Source of the DNA: Sideroxydans sp.
GTDB taxonomy: Bacteria > Pseudomonadota > Gammaproteobacteria > Burkholderiales > Gallionellaceae
Direction: 5' to 3'
DNA length: 64,000 nt
NCBI GenBank assembly: GCA_028710605.1
Contig: JAQTTU010000007.1
Location: 62,001 to 126,000 of the forward strand
The translations under genes were made by a program, and so were the position numbers. Shown piece by piece: positions 8,269 to 16,806 of this stretch (its first letter is position 1; each line of letters begins with the position of its first letter). The notes beneath the pieces were generated by a model. That model saw nothing but the letters and a program-made list of their open reading frames with translations. It had not been told where the DNA came from and did no database searches.

Positions 8269-9240
8269 TCAGCCTATGGTCTGGTAATAAAGATTCTGCG
8301 GATGGTTGGCTTGCGCGAAGAAGAACCAGCGCTCGGCCAGCAAACCGAAGTATTGAACAATAAACGCCACGCCCAGCAGTGCCGGAGCGGAAAGTCCCAG
8401 CGCCAGCAACACCAGCGGAATCACGAAAGCCAGCAACAAAAATGCCGGTTTGATCGCGCGCAAAAACGCCGCGCTCTTGCCGTGGAAATATTCGCGCGTG
8501 TTGAACGAGCCGCCCATGGAGCCCATGGAGCGCTGCGTGATGTAGGGATGCTTGATGCCGATGGCGGTCTGCATCGACGATTTCGGTTTGATGCGCGCGT
8601 TGCGCCACAGCGATGCACCGCGTCCGATAAATGCCAGCACGGTGATGATGATCGCCCATCCGGCGAAGAAGTCGGCCTGATCGGGTGCTGCCTGAGCCGC
8701 ATAGAACGCCGCCAGAATGAAGCCGGAAGAACCGCCCAGCAGAATGTAGTTGATGACCGTCAGCGGCGAATTCCATTCGCGCAGGAAACGCAGACAGGCG
8801 TAAATCATCGCAGTACAGACAAACAGCGCAAAGGCCAGCAGTGTGCCCAGCGTGCCCAGCACGGCGGACAGATCAATGATGAGGCCGCCGGGCAAAGTCA
8901 CCACTTCGGGACGGAAAGCCAGCAGATGCGACGCGCCGTACAGGAACACCACGCCCATGAACGCGGGCAACACGATGACTTCGCGCGACAGCCACGACGT
9001 GCGCCATTTGGTGGCCGAACGCCACGCGCGTTCCGGTCGTCCGAGATGGAAAAACGAAGCGATCAAGCCGCCGCTCAGGAACAGCAGCGCCAGCACGCTG
9101 CCGTAACCGTAGAACGCGTCGGACTGCATGGGCAGCAAACCGAACAGGGCATAAGACTGATGGGTGAACAGCGCGAGGAACAGCCCTTGCCCGGCACCGA
9201 TCAACGTGGTCAAAAATAATACAGAGAATGCAGGTTTCAT
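8269..9240 (-). CDS. soeC: Membrane anchor subunit of SoeABC sulfite dehydrogenase (DmsC/NrfD-like)
   Basis: A 323-residue integral membrane protein of the DmsC family, with about eight hydrophobic segments. The family motif SFFHLGRPERAWRSATKWRTSWLSREV lies around residues 62-88. It would anchor the cytoplasmic SoeAB pair and pass electrons to quinone. The ATG is 9 bases after the soeB stop. Together with soeA and soeB it makes the three-subunit, cytoplasm-facing sulfite-oxidising molybdoenzyme known from phototrophic and chemotrophic sulfur oxidisers. Confidence 0.9.
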   Translation of the reverse strand: MKPAFSVLFLTTLIGAGQGLFLALFTHQSYALFGLLPMQSDAFYGYGSVLALLFLSGGLIASFFHLGRPERAWRSATKWRTSWLSREVIVLPAFMGVVFLYGASHLLAFRPEVVTLPGGLIIDLSAVLGTLGTLLAFALFVCTAMIYACLRFLREWNSPLTVINYILLGGSSGFILAAFYAAQAAPDQADFFAGWAIIITVLAFIGRGASLWRNARIKPKSSMQTAIGIKHPYITQRSMGSMGGSFNTREYFHGKSAAFLRAIKPAFLLLAFVIPLVLLALGLSAPALLGVAFIVQYFGLLAERWFFFAQANHPQNLYYQTIG

Positions 9241-9248
9241 ATTCGTTA

Positions 9249-9980
9249 TTACCAGGCAGAAGCATCTTCCATCGACGACTCTCCTTTGCCCGGCTTGGGC
9301 AATTGTCCATCGACTTTGAGCGGATTGTCCGCGCGCTCCAACTCATCCAGATGGATTTTGAGTTTGGTCTTGCGGCGCGGCAGATAATGGTTGGAGGGAT
9401 GCGTGCCCCACTCCGGCATCAGCGCGTAACCGCCGTCTTCGCGTATCGCCTGCGACACATCCGATTCGGGATCGTGGATGTCGCCGAACATGCGCGCACT
9501 GGTCGGGCAGGCTTTCACGCAAGACGGTTTGCGGTCGCGCTCCGGCAGCGACATGTCGTAGATGCGGTCCACGCACAAAGTGCATTTCTTCATCACTTTG
9601 GCTTTCTCGTCGAACTCGCGCGCGCCGTAAGGACACGCCCAAGTGCAATACTTGCAGCCAATGCACTTGTCGTAATCCACCAGCACGATGCCGTCTTCCT
9701 CGCGTTTGTACGATGCGCCCGTCGGGCACACCGGCACGCAAGGCGGGTCTTCGCAATGCAAACAGGATTTGGGGAAATGCAGCGTTTCGCTGTGCGGATA
9801 TTTGCCGATCTCGAAGGTCTGCACGCGGTTGAAGAACGTACCGGTCGGGTTCAGGTCGTAGGGATTTTCATCGCACAGCGGACCGGCAGAACCGGAGGTG
9901 TTCCATTCCTTGCAACTGGTCACGCAGGCGTGACAGCCGACGCAAACGTTGAGGTCGATGACGAGGGCGAGCTGGGTCAT
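9249..9980 (-). CDS. soeB: Iron-sulfur subunit of SoeABC sulfite dehydrogenase
   Basis: A 243-residue ferredoxin-like electron-transfer subunit. Four cysteine groups for [4Fe-4S] clusters are visible: CVGCHACVTSC near the N-terminus, CLHCEDPPCVPVC, CIGCKYCTWAC, and a split fourth one (CTLCVDRIY with CVKAC). It carries electrons from the molybdopterin subunit SoeA to the membrane subunit SoeC. The ATG directly follows the stop of the intervening DUF559 gene, so translation may depend on coupling with it. Confidence 0.93.
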   Translation of the reverse strand: MTQLALVIDLNVCVGCHACVTSCKEWNTSGSAGPLCDENPYDLNPTGTFFNRVQTFEIGKYPHSETLHFPKSCLHCEDPPCVPVCPTGASYKREEDGIVLVDYDKCIGCKYCTWACPYGAREFDEKAKVMKKCTLCVDRIYDMSLPERDRKPSCVKACPTSARMFGDIHDPESDVSQAIREDGGYALMPEWGTHPSNHYLPRRKTKLKIHLDELERADNPLKVDGQLPKPGKGESSMEDASAW

Positions 9981-10403
9981 TTACTTATCCTCGCGCAGTT
10001 GATCTGCTCCTTCCCCTTGGCAGGGGGAAGGTTGGGATGGGGGTTGAATTCCCGATAGATAATTCCAAATGGCAAACTTAACTCCTTCAATATTTTTCAG
10101 CACTTCGTTGTTCCAGAATCGCATTACTCGAAATCCTTTTGCTTCAAGCCAATGTGTCCTGATAGCGTCACTCTCAACATGATCTGCGTGTTGTCCGCCA
10201 TCAGCCTCCAATATCAGCTTCGCTTCCAGACACACAAAATCAACAATGTAATCGCCGATGGGGTGCTGCCGACGAAACTTATATCCCGCAAACTGTTTCA
10301 GCCGCAGATTTCGCCAAAGCAACTTCTCCGCATCGGTCATTTCCCGGCGCAAGCTGCGGGCATTTAGTTTCGTTGATGCCCTTATCCGCGCCGATTCACT
10401 CAT
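9981..10403 (-). CDS. DUF559 (PD-(D/E)XK-like) endonuclease-domain protein inside the soe operon
   Basis: A 140-residue protein of the DUF559 family, related to very-short-patch-repair-like nucleases. Visible features are LRREMTDAEKLLWRNLR, the hydrophobic IVDFVC strand, and the acidic EADGGQHADH motif. I chose the second of two adjacent ATGs (10406/10403) because the upstream part of the frame is only translated repeat DNA. The C-terminus (QPSPCQGEGADQ) is also repeat-encoded. It lies between soeA and soeB, where related operons have nothing, and is flanked on both sides by the CCCCCTTGCAGGGGG repeat family. This suggests an insertion. No link to sulfite oxidation is apparent. Confidence 0.8.
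   Translation of the reverse strand: MSESARIRASTKLNARSLRREMTDAEKLLWRNLRLKQFAGYKFRRQHPIGDYIVDFVCLEAKLILEADGGQHADHVESDAIRTHWLEAKGFRVMRFWNNEVLKNIEGVKFAIWNYLSGIQPPSQPSPCQGEGADQLREDK
10008..10045. repeat. CCCCTTGGCAGGGGG repeat, left of the DUF559 core
   Basis: A palindrome with GGGAAGG-TTGGGATGGGGG flank, in the 3' end of the DUF559 frame. Partner copies are at 10428-10468 and 10489-10526. Confidence 0.75.
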
Positions 10404-10427
10404 CATTTCTACCCCGCCGCATTTATT

Positions 10428-10526
10428 CCCTCCCCCTTGCAGGGGGAGGGTTAGGGTGGGGGTAGAAGTTCTGCAACACCACAAGTTCTACCCCCATCCT
10501 AGCCTTCCCCCTGCAAGGGGGAAGGG
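10428..10526. repeat. Paired, oppositely oriented CCCCCTTGCAGGGGG repeats between soeA and the DUF559 gene
   Basis: Two copies (10428-10468 and 10489-10526) face each other, forming a large inverted repeat just downstream of the soeA stop. The structure could form a strong hairpin in the soe transcript and lower expression of downstream genes. Confidence 0.75.
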
Positions 10527-10546
10527 ACTGGTATGGCGAAAACTCA

Positions 10547-13450
10547 TCACTTCTTCTTGCCGCCGCCGAAATAGGCCTGCCAGCTCGGGTGTTCTTTCAT
10601 ACCGGGATATTTCTTCATGGGTTCAAATTGCGGCGAGGTGTGTTGCGGCTCGCCCGCTTCCGCTTTGTAGATGCGCACGCGCACGTCGTACCACGCCGCT
10701 TGTCCGGTGACCGGGTCGGAGTTGGAGAAACGCTTGCCGTCCGTTCCCGGCGGCAGCTCTTCCGAGATCACGTGATTGAGCAGGAAGCCTTGCTGCGATT
10801 CGTTCGACTCGGGTGTCAGATTCCATGCGCCGGCCGCTTTGCCGATGGCGTTCCATGTCCACACTGTACCCGGTTCCACCGCTTCGCTGTAGCGCGCCAT
10901 GCAGCGCACTTTGCCCCATTGCGATTCGCACCAGATCCAGTCGCCGTCGGCGATGGCTTCATTTTTTGCGGTCGTCGCATTGACGTAGAGATAGTTGTGC
11001 GCGTGGATCTGGCGCAGCCAGGCGTTCTGCGAATCCCACGAGTGGTACATCGCCATCGGGCGCTGGGTCAGCGCGGACAACGGATACTTGGCTTTGTCGC
11101 AGGTCTGCACTTCCAGCGGCTCGTAATAGAACGGCAGCGGATCGAAGAAAGTCTCGACGCGCTTCGCCAGATGCGCGGGCGGCTTGCGCGTGATGCTCTT
11201 GCCCTGCGCGGCCATGCGGAATTTCTGCAACACCTCGGAATACAGGTGGATCAGGATAGGTTCGGCGTAGCGCGTGATGCCGCTGCGCTGCGACCATTCC
11301 AGATAGCCCTTGTTCCAGTTGCGCATGAACTGGTAAGAGCGCGGCAACACGTGGTGATGCACGCAATCGTTCTTGGCATACATTTCCCACTGGTTCGGGT
11401 TCGGTTCGCCTTTGATGGATTTCTCGCCGCCTTTACCGCGCCAGCCGGAAAGGAAGCCGATGCCGGAGCCCGGTGCGGTCTCCCAGTTGACGATGAAGTC
11501 GGGATAATTTTTATACTTGCGCTCGCCTTCCTTGGTCACAAACGCGGGCAATTTCAGGCGCGTGCCGAGTTCGATCAGCACTTCCTGGAACGGCTTGCAT
11601 TCGCCCGTGGGCGGCAGCACCGGAATGCGCACCGAATCGACCGGGCCGTCGAACTCGGAGATCGGCCTGTCGAGCATGGACATCACGTCATGCCGTTCGA
11701 GGTAAGTCGTGTCCGGCAAAATCAGATCGGCGAACGCGGTGGTCTCGGAATGGAACGCATCGCACACCACGATGAACGGAATCTTGTAGCTGCCGTCTTC
11801 CTCCTTGTCCACCAGCATCTTGCGCACTTCGGCGGTGTTCATGCTGGAGTTCCACGCCATGTTGGCCATGAACAGCAGCAGCGTGTCGATCTTGTACGGA
11901 TCGCCGCGCCACGCGTTGGTGATGGCGTTGTGCATCATGCCGTGCACCGACAGCGGGTATTCCCACGAGAACGCTTTGTCGAGACGCACCGGGCTGCCGT
12001 CGGCATTGACGAACAAGTCGTCCGGGTCGGCTGGCCAGCCCAGCGCCATGCCGTCCAGCGGCGTGTTCGGTTGCACCGCACGCGGGTCGTTCGGCGTGCG
12101 CGCGCAAGGTGGAATCGGGCGCGGGAACGGGGTCTTGTGGCGGAAGCCGCCGGGTCTATCAATCGTGCCCAGCAAGGTCATCAATATCGACAACGCGCGA
12201 ATCGTGTGGAAGCCGTTGGAGTGCGCAGCCAAGCCGCGCATGGCGTGGAACGACACCGGATTGCCGGTGACGGTGTCGTGTTCCTTGCCCCAGGAATCCG
12301 TCCACGCGATGGGCAATTCGATCTTCTGGTCGCGCGCGGTGATGCCCATTTCGTGCGCCAAGCGTTTGATGGTGTCGGCGGGAATGCCGGTGATCTGTTC
12401 CGCCCATTCCGGCGTGTAATCCTTGACGCGGTCTTGCAGCAACTGGAACGCGGGTTTGACTTGCGTGCCGTCGGACAATTTGAAATCGCCCAGCAGGAAT
12501 GGATCCGCGCCTTCGGTATGCGTGATTACCGGCTTATTGGTATTGCGATCCCACCACAACTTGTTTTGCGGGTCGTAGCAACCTTCTTCCTTGGCCACTT
12601 CGGTACGCACAAACATGCCGAACTCGTCGTGCTCGGCATCGAGGTTCACCAGTTGCCCGGAGTTGGTGTAGCGCACCAGAAATTCGCGGTCGTACAGCCC
12701 GAGCGCGATGATCTCGTGGATCAGCGCCAGCATCAGCGCGCCGTCGGTTCCGGGGCGAATCGGCACCCACTCGTCGGCGATGGCCGAGTAGCCGGTGCGC
12801 ACCGGGTTGATGGAAATGAAACGTCCGCCCTCGCGTTTGAATTTGGAGATGGCGATCTTCATCGGATTGGAGTGATGGTCTTCCGCCGTGCCGATCATGA
12901 TGAACAGCTTGGAGCGTTCCAGATCGGGCCCGCCGAATTCCCAGAACGAACCGCCAATGGTGTAGATCATGCCCGCCGCCATGTTCACCGAACAGAAGCC
13001 GCCGTGCGCCGCGTAGTTGGGCGTGCCGAACTGGCGCGCGAACAAACCGGTCAGCGCTTGCATTTGATCGCGTCCGGTGAACAGCGCGAATTTCTTCGGA
13101 TCGGTCGCGCGAATCTTGCCCAGACGTTCGCCGAGGATAGAGAAAGTCTCTTCCCAGCTGATCTCCTCGAACTCGCCCGCCCCGCGCTCCGTTCCGGCCT
13201 TGCGACGCAACGGCTTGGTCAGCCGCGCGGGAGAATACTGCTTCATGATGCCGGAGGAACCCTTGGCGCAAATCACGCCGTTGTTCAGCGGATGGTCGGG
13301 ATTGCCATCGATGTAACGCACTTCGCCGTTGCGCAAATGCACGCGGATACCGCAACGGCAGGCGCACATATAACAAGTGGTGTTTTTTATTTCAGTCTTC
13401 GCCTCCGCAACCGGCGGAGCAAATGGATCGTGCAATGGTGTTGATGACAT
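10547..13450 (-). CDS. soeA: Molybdopterin subunit of SoeABC sulfite dehydrogenase
   Basis: A 967-residue molybdopterin oxidoreductase of the DMSO-reductase family. The N-terminal [4Fe-4S] motif is Cys26, Cys29, Cys33 and Cys61 (TCYMCACRCG, VICAKGSSG). No twin-arginine signal precedes it, which fits the cytoplasmic SoeA rather than periplasmic relatives. Further domains include the molybdopterin-binding regions (FTGRDQMQALTG, NPVRTGYSAIADEWVPIRPG) and a C-terminal dinucleotide-binding domain. It oxidises sulfite to sulfate directly, in parallel to the APS pathway encoded at 25863-29713. It is the first gene of the leftward soe-sulP series and has a conserved upstream block at 13489-13584. Confidence 0.92.
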   Translation of the reverse strand: MSSTPLHDPFAPPVAEAKTEIKNTTCYMCACRCGIRVHLRNGEVRYIDGNPDHPLNNGVICAKGSSGIMKQYSPARLTKPLRRKAGTERGAGEFEEISWEETFSILGERLGKIRATDPKKFALFTGRDQMQALTGLFARQFGTPNYAAHGGFCSVNMAAGMIYTIGGSFWEFGGPDLERSKLFIMIGTAEDHHSNPMKIAISKFKREGGRFISINPVRTGYSAIADEWVPIRPGTDGALMLALIHEIIALGLYDREFLVRYTNSGQLVNLDAEHDEFGMFVRTEVAKEEGCYDPQNKLWWDRNTNKPVITHTEGADPFLLGDFKLSDGTQVKPAFQLLQDRVKDYTPEWAEQITGIPADTIKRLAHEMGITARDQKIELPIAWTDSWGKEHDTVTGNPVSFHAMRGLAAHSNGFHTIRALSILMTLLGTIDRPGGFRHKTPFPRPIPPCARTPNDPRAVQPNTPLDGMALGWPADPDDLFVNADGSPVRLDKAFSWEYPLSVHGMMHNAITNAWRGDPYKIDTLLLFMANMAWNSSMNTAEVRKMLVDKEEDGSYKIPFIVVCDAFHSETTAFADLILPDTTYLERHDVMSMLDRPISEFDGPVDSVRIPVLPPTGECKPFQEVLIELGTRLKLPAFVTKEGERKYKNYPDFIVNWETAPGSGIGFLSGWRGKGGEKSIKGEPNPNQWEMYAKNDCVHHHVLPRSYQFMRNWNKGYLEWSQRSGITRYAEPILIHLYSEVLQKFRMAAQGKSITRKPPAHLAKRVETFFDPLPFYYEPLEVQTCDKAKYPLSALTQRPMAMYHSWDSQNAWLRQIHAHNYLYVNATTAKNEAIADGDWIWCESQWGKVRCMARYSEAVEPGTVWTWNAIGKAAGAWNLTPESNESQQGFLLNHVISEELPPGTDGKRFSNSDPVTGQAAWYDVRVRIYKAEAGEPQHTSPQFEPMKKYPGMKEHPSWQAYFGGGKKK

Positions 13451-13488
13451 TGTTCTTGATGTATTTTTTATGATGATCGAGGTGCGAC

Positions 13489-13584
13489 AGCCCTACGAAA
13501 TTACTCGGACTTTCAGGTTCGCAAGTATGAGTATCGCACGCCAGCCCTGCCATAACCGTGATGAGTGATGAAGTCATAACCCGT
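13489..13584 (-). promoter_or_regulatory. Conserved upstream block of soeA, shared with the diheme-cytochrome operon
   Basis: Read on the minus strand the order is ACGGGTTA, CATCACGGTTATGG, then GCGATACTCATACT and GCGAACCTG. The same blocks, with almost the same spacing (12 bases between the second and third), occur at 25644-25740 upstream of the diheme-cytochrome gene. The third block ends about 75 bases before the soeA ATG, and GATACT or CATACT within it could be a -10 element. Conservation over about 100 bases of non-coding DNA argues for a shared promoter and regulator binding. Confidence 0.6.
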
Positions 13585-13663
13585 AAGGGGGGGATGACTT
13601 CCGGGGCGCGATGCGGAACGAAACGGCAGAGCCGAGAGCTTATTTCAACACACAACCTCGTGT

Positions 13664-13868
13664 AGATGCCCGTCAATAGGCGATCTACGTGATGCGGTTG
13701 AGGTAGATCGCCTATTGACGGGCATCTTCGGGCGATAGCGCATTGAAACTGTCAAACAAACGCCCCGGTTAAGCGGGAAACAGGGGCTTGCCATTTGCCA
13801 TACACCCCATATCCCCGCTTTGTTGTCCCGCCACAGTTGCTGGTGCAACTAGCAAATGGCAAGACCTG
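13664..13868. repeat. 205-bp direct repeat, copy 1
   Basis: Nearly identical (two differences seen) to 16016-16220. It begins with a perfect REP-like palindrome (24-base arms 13665-13688 and 13703-13726, 14-base loop). It continues through a second inverted pair, CTTGCCATTTGC and GCAAATGGCAAG, 54 bases apart. The two copies bracket the lipoprotein gene at 13884-15836. The region 13585-13663 between the soeA regulatory block and this repeat holds no recognisable gene. Confidence 0.9.
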
Positions 13869-13883
13869 GCTCCAGCCCCCTGT

Positions 13884-15836
13884 TTATGGCACCGGTACAA
13901 TGAGTACTCGCAGACTACCTGCGAGAAACAATGTTCCCCCATCAGGACTGATCGTCATCGCAATACCCGTACCTGGGGAATCGGCGAGAACGGTTCCGCT
14001 ACCGATTTCCGTGAACCCACCGCTGCCGTTCGGGATGTTCAAATCGTATTTGTGAATTGCATTATTCGAGCTGACATAGGTGTAGGCAGTATTTCCCGAG
14101 GCAGAAATGACGGCAGCGTCGAGGGTAGGTAGTGCCCCAATGTTATTGAAGGCACTGTCATATACTGCATACTGACCTGAAGCAACAAGAACGATGGACC
14201 TCGATCCGGTGCGATTAACGCTCACCATGTTGGAATACGTTGTCATCACAGACGTACTCGTTATATTTTGGTTACCAGAATCGTAGTAATACAAGGCATT
14301 CGAAGAGCTAACGGTATTCGGAAGAATAAGCCTTGAACCATCACCCGACGCGCTCACAAACCGATTCAATGCAGTCCATGAAGAAGACGGGGTTGCCAAT
14401 ATGATGAAATTCCGATCAAGTATGTCGTACCAATAAAACACATTAGGTGTGTATGTGGGCCCGACCACACCACCATCGTTTGTAACTGCTATGCGTCCGC
14501 CCAACTGTGCCCCGATCGATAGAGATGATGCCGAACCCATGCCGGTCGTCGTCCAGCTTGCGAGGTCAACATGATTTATTCCACCCCACTCGCTCTTCAG
14601 TAGCTCTGTGCCATCCGGGGACAACGCGATGGTCGTTGTGTAAATATGCGGATAACCGAAGTCAATGACCGAGTCCATCACCCAACTTGATCCGTTAAAG
14701 CGATAACGCTCAAGCCGATCCGTTGAAGCACCATTGATATCACAGAGAATGATAGCGCGCCGTTCGGCATCGTAAATGAGATTTGAACTAAGCAACCCGC
14801 TTGTTGCGCCGGAGGGGCGCGTAATTGCCGCATAGGATAACGAGGGCGCATCGACTACTGTGAGTTGCGCTCGTGTTGGAAGCGTTTGAGTCGCATTCTT
14901 CACAATCACTGAATAGTTGCCTGCAGCAAGTGCAGGATACGAAGCACGGATTTCAGTATCACTGATGACGCTGACACTAGTGGCAGCAGCAGCACCGAAA
15001 AGCACGTTCAGATTGCTGAGGGTGGAAAACCCGAATCCGCGAATGATGACATCTCCCGCTACGCTAGTTGTACCCACATACGGTGATACGAACGTAACAC
15101 CTTCAGCCTTTACGACATACGATACTGGAACCGAGATGCTCGATCCGCCAGAAGTGAAGGTAATGTTAGCCTTGTATGTCCCGGCCAACATCCCGGTGAC
15201 ATTCACGCTAACGTTAGAAGGCATTGCGCTAACCGACGCAGGGTTGATACTAAGCCAACCTGCGGGACCACTGCCGTAATCAATTGCACTTGTCCAGCTT
15301 GCAGATGCACCGTTCGAACTCAGCGATACAGTTTTCGCTGCCGGGACAATATTGGGGCCGGCAAAATATGTAACGGCAGTGGGCGATACCGACAAATCGA
15401 CACCGACCGTGTAAGTGACGTTGATGGTTTGCGGGATACCAATAACGCCTGAGGTGCAAGTGGGATCCGATGTGCAAGCAGTAACCGTGATCGTGCTTGA
15501 GTGAACGCCAGGCCCCAAAGTGCTCGCTGACGCGGGGTAAACGGTCGCTTCACCGGTTGTTGGCCCCGTAATCGTTATGTTGGAAATTGAACTTACCGCC
15601 GGGCCGGTTGATACGATCAAAATATATATCGTTCCACTAACGCTGCCATTGATAGTAGCAGTGACAGTTTGTGGAGGAGGAGTCGAACTAATGTTCGCGG
15701 CATTGAAAGTCAGGATGCTAGTTGAGAGACCAAGAGAAGGACCGCTACTTCCGCCACCAGCTCCACCGCCGCATGCAGAAAGGATGAATAAAAAGATGAA
15801 TACAGACAGGCGCAACATTTTGGTGAAGGAATACAT
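13884..15836 (-). CDS. BACON/IPT-domain lipoprotein with a propeller-like C-terminal half
   Basis: About 650 residues. The start at 15836 (MYSFTKMLRLSVFIFLFILSACGGG) gives a lipoprotein signal whose lipobox ends at LSAC, followed by a Gly/Ser linker. Residues about 35-235 contain two Ig-like modules; the second resembles BACON (GWLSINPASVSAMPSNVSV, then GTYKANITFTSGG). An IPT/TIG module follows (FVSPYVGTTSVAGDVIIRG). The last 350 residues have repeated SPDG/YDS-type strands suggestive of a beta-propeller. It is probably a surface or periplasmic adhesion or carbohydrate-binding protein. It is bracketed by 205-bp direct repeats and is less GC-rich than its neighbours, both signs of mobility. 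Confidence 0.75.
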   Translation of the reverse strand: MYSFTKMLRLSVFIFLFILSACGGGAGGGSSGPSLGLSTSILTFNAANISSTPPPQTVTATINGSVSGTIYILIVSTGPAVSSISNITITGPTTGEATVYPASASTLGPGVHSSTITVTACTSDPTCTSGVIGIPQTINVTYTVGVDLSVSPTAVTYFAGPNIVPAAKTVSLSSNGASASWTSAIDYGSGPAGWLSINPASVSAMPSNVSVNVTGMLAGTYKANITFTSGGSSISVPVSYVVKAEGVTFVSPYVGTTSVAGDVIIRGFGFSTLSNLNVLFGAAAATSVSVISDTEIRASYPALAAGNYSVIVKNATQTLPTRAQLTVVDAPSLSYAAITRPSGATSGLLSSNLIYDAERRAIILCDINGASTDRLERYRFNGSSWVMDSVIDFGYPHIYTTTIALSPDGTELLKSEWGGINHVDLASWTTTGMGSASSLSIGAQLGGRIAVTNDGGVVGPTYTPNVFYWYDILDRNFIILATPSSSWTALNRFVSASGDGSRLILPNTVSSSNALYYYDSGNQNITSTSVMTTYSNMVSVNRTGSRSIVLVASGQYAVYDSAFNNIGALPTLDAAVISASGNTAYTYVSSNNAIHKYDLNIPNGSGGFTEIGSGTVLADSPGTGIAMTISPDGGTLFLAGSLRVLIVPVP

Positions 15837-16015
15837 TATGTGTGCTCTCTCTAGGATTATTTTTTGGTTTGCAGGAATGTACCTGCCGATCATTTCAATG
15901 AATAAATTGAAGAATAGGACATTCAACCACACAAATCAAAAAATTTCGGTATTCGACCCCCGTCAATCCGATCCTCCCCCTCTCTCCCGGTGGGAGAAGG
16001 ACATTACCCCCTTGA

Positions 16016-16220
16016 AGATGCCCGTCAATAGGCGATCTACGTGATGCGGTTGAGGTAGATCGCCTATTGACGGGCATCTTCGGGCGATAGCGCATTGAAA
16101 CTGTCAAACAAACGCCCCGGTTAAGCGGGAAACAGGGGCTAGCCATTTGCCATACACCCCATATCCCTGCTTTGTTGTCCCGCCACAGTTGCTGGTGCAA
16201 CTAGCAAATGGCAAGACCTG
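16016..16220. repeat. 205-bp direct repeat, copy 2, with an IS110-type end fused to it
   Basis: Matches 13664-13868. Copy 1 continues after GGCAAGACCTG with GCTCCAG, whereas copy 2 continues with the left end of an IS110-family element (ATAAACATCTAGCC). GGCAAGACCTG is therefore the junction and possibly the insertion target. The stretch 15837-16015 before it holds the tail of another CCCGGTGGGAGAAGG-type repeat and no gene. Confidence 0.9.
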
Positions 16221-16307
16221 ATAAACATCTAGCCTGAGAGGTCTCCCCGAAGAGGTTGTATCGTTTGGATTGCGATTCAAACCACAACCCACAACAAGGA
16301 GACCGAA

Positions 16308-16409
16308 ATGGAACTATACGCGGGGATAGACTTGCATTCCAACAACAACGTGCTCGTGGTGCTAAGGCACGAAGGCACGGGGTCACGAAGGCACGGGGTC
16401 ACCCATTAG
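16308..16409 (+). pseudogene. Truncated IS110-family transposase (N-terminal 19 residues only)
   Basis: The first 56 coding bases (16308-16363) and 98 bases upstream match the intact element at 17768-17921 in inverse orientation. After residue 19 (ending NNNVLVVL) the frame runs into tandem GAAGGCACGGGGTCAC repeats and stops at 16409. It is a remnant with no catalytic residues beyond the first Asp. Confidence 0.85.
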
Positions 16410-16806
16410 CCTCCCCTGTCAATAGGGACGAACAAATCACTGCGGTCGCCCCCGCCTTTTCTTTTCCTGCAATCCCTCGCCCGCAACCTCTGGCGTACTT
16501 GGTTCTCGAAATCTGGCTGCGCCACAGCGCACCAGTCACCCATCAGGATCAAGGCCTGCGCGGTATTCTGCGCCTGCCCCTGGCGGCATTCACCGCCCCA
16601 GAAAACCCTCTGTTCCCCATCGCGTCCAATTCACACGACCGCACGGCGGTCGCACAGATCTATGGCTTCGCTTTGCGATCCAACCCCGGCTGGCTCGCGA
16701 TGCGGACGCTGTGTTGCCTTGCTCGGGCGGGGCGGTGGCGGCGTGCAATCAGGTCTTTTGGTTGTGCCAACCCCGTGGCGGCACTGCCTCACCGCCCCAT
16801 TGATCG
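16410..16806 (-). other. Non-coding segment downstream of the IS110 transposase; possible bridge-RNA region
   Basis: About 400 bases between the truncated fragment and the stop of the intact transposase hold no convincing gene. IS110-family elements carry a structured bridge RNA in a non-coding end. The strong hairpin CGACCGC-CGT-GCGGTCG and the GGGGCGGTGAGGCAGTGCCGCC stretch near the transposase stop make the 3' side a candidate. The exact right end of the element could not be fixed. Confidence 0.3.

Noticed and set aside
10589-13444. 951-residue open frame opposite soeA
   Set aside because: Antisense shadow of the GC-rich soeA gene; SoeA has full motif support.
13645-13848. Open frame repeated at 15895-16200
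   Set aside because: Identical peptides arise only because both copies of the 205-bp repeat are read in the same frame; no start site or family support.
13664-16220. Integron attC sites
   Set aside because: The repeats are palindromic but I found no core-site pair of the RYYYAAC/GTTRRRY type, and no integrase.
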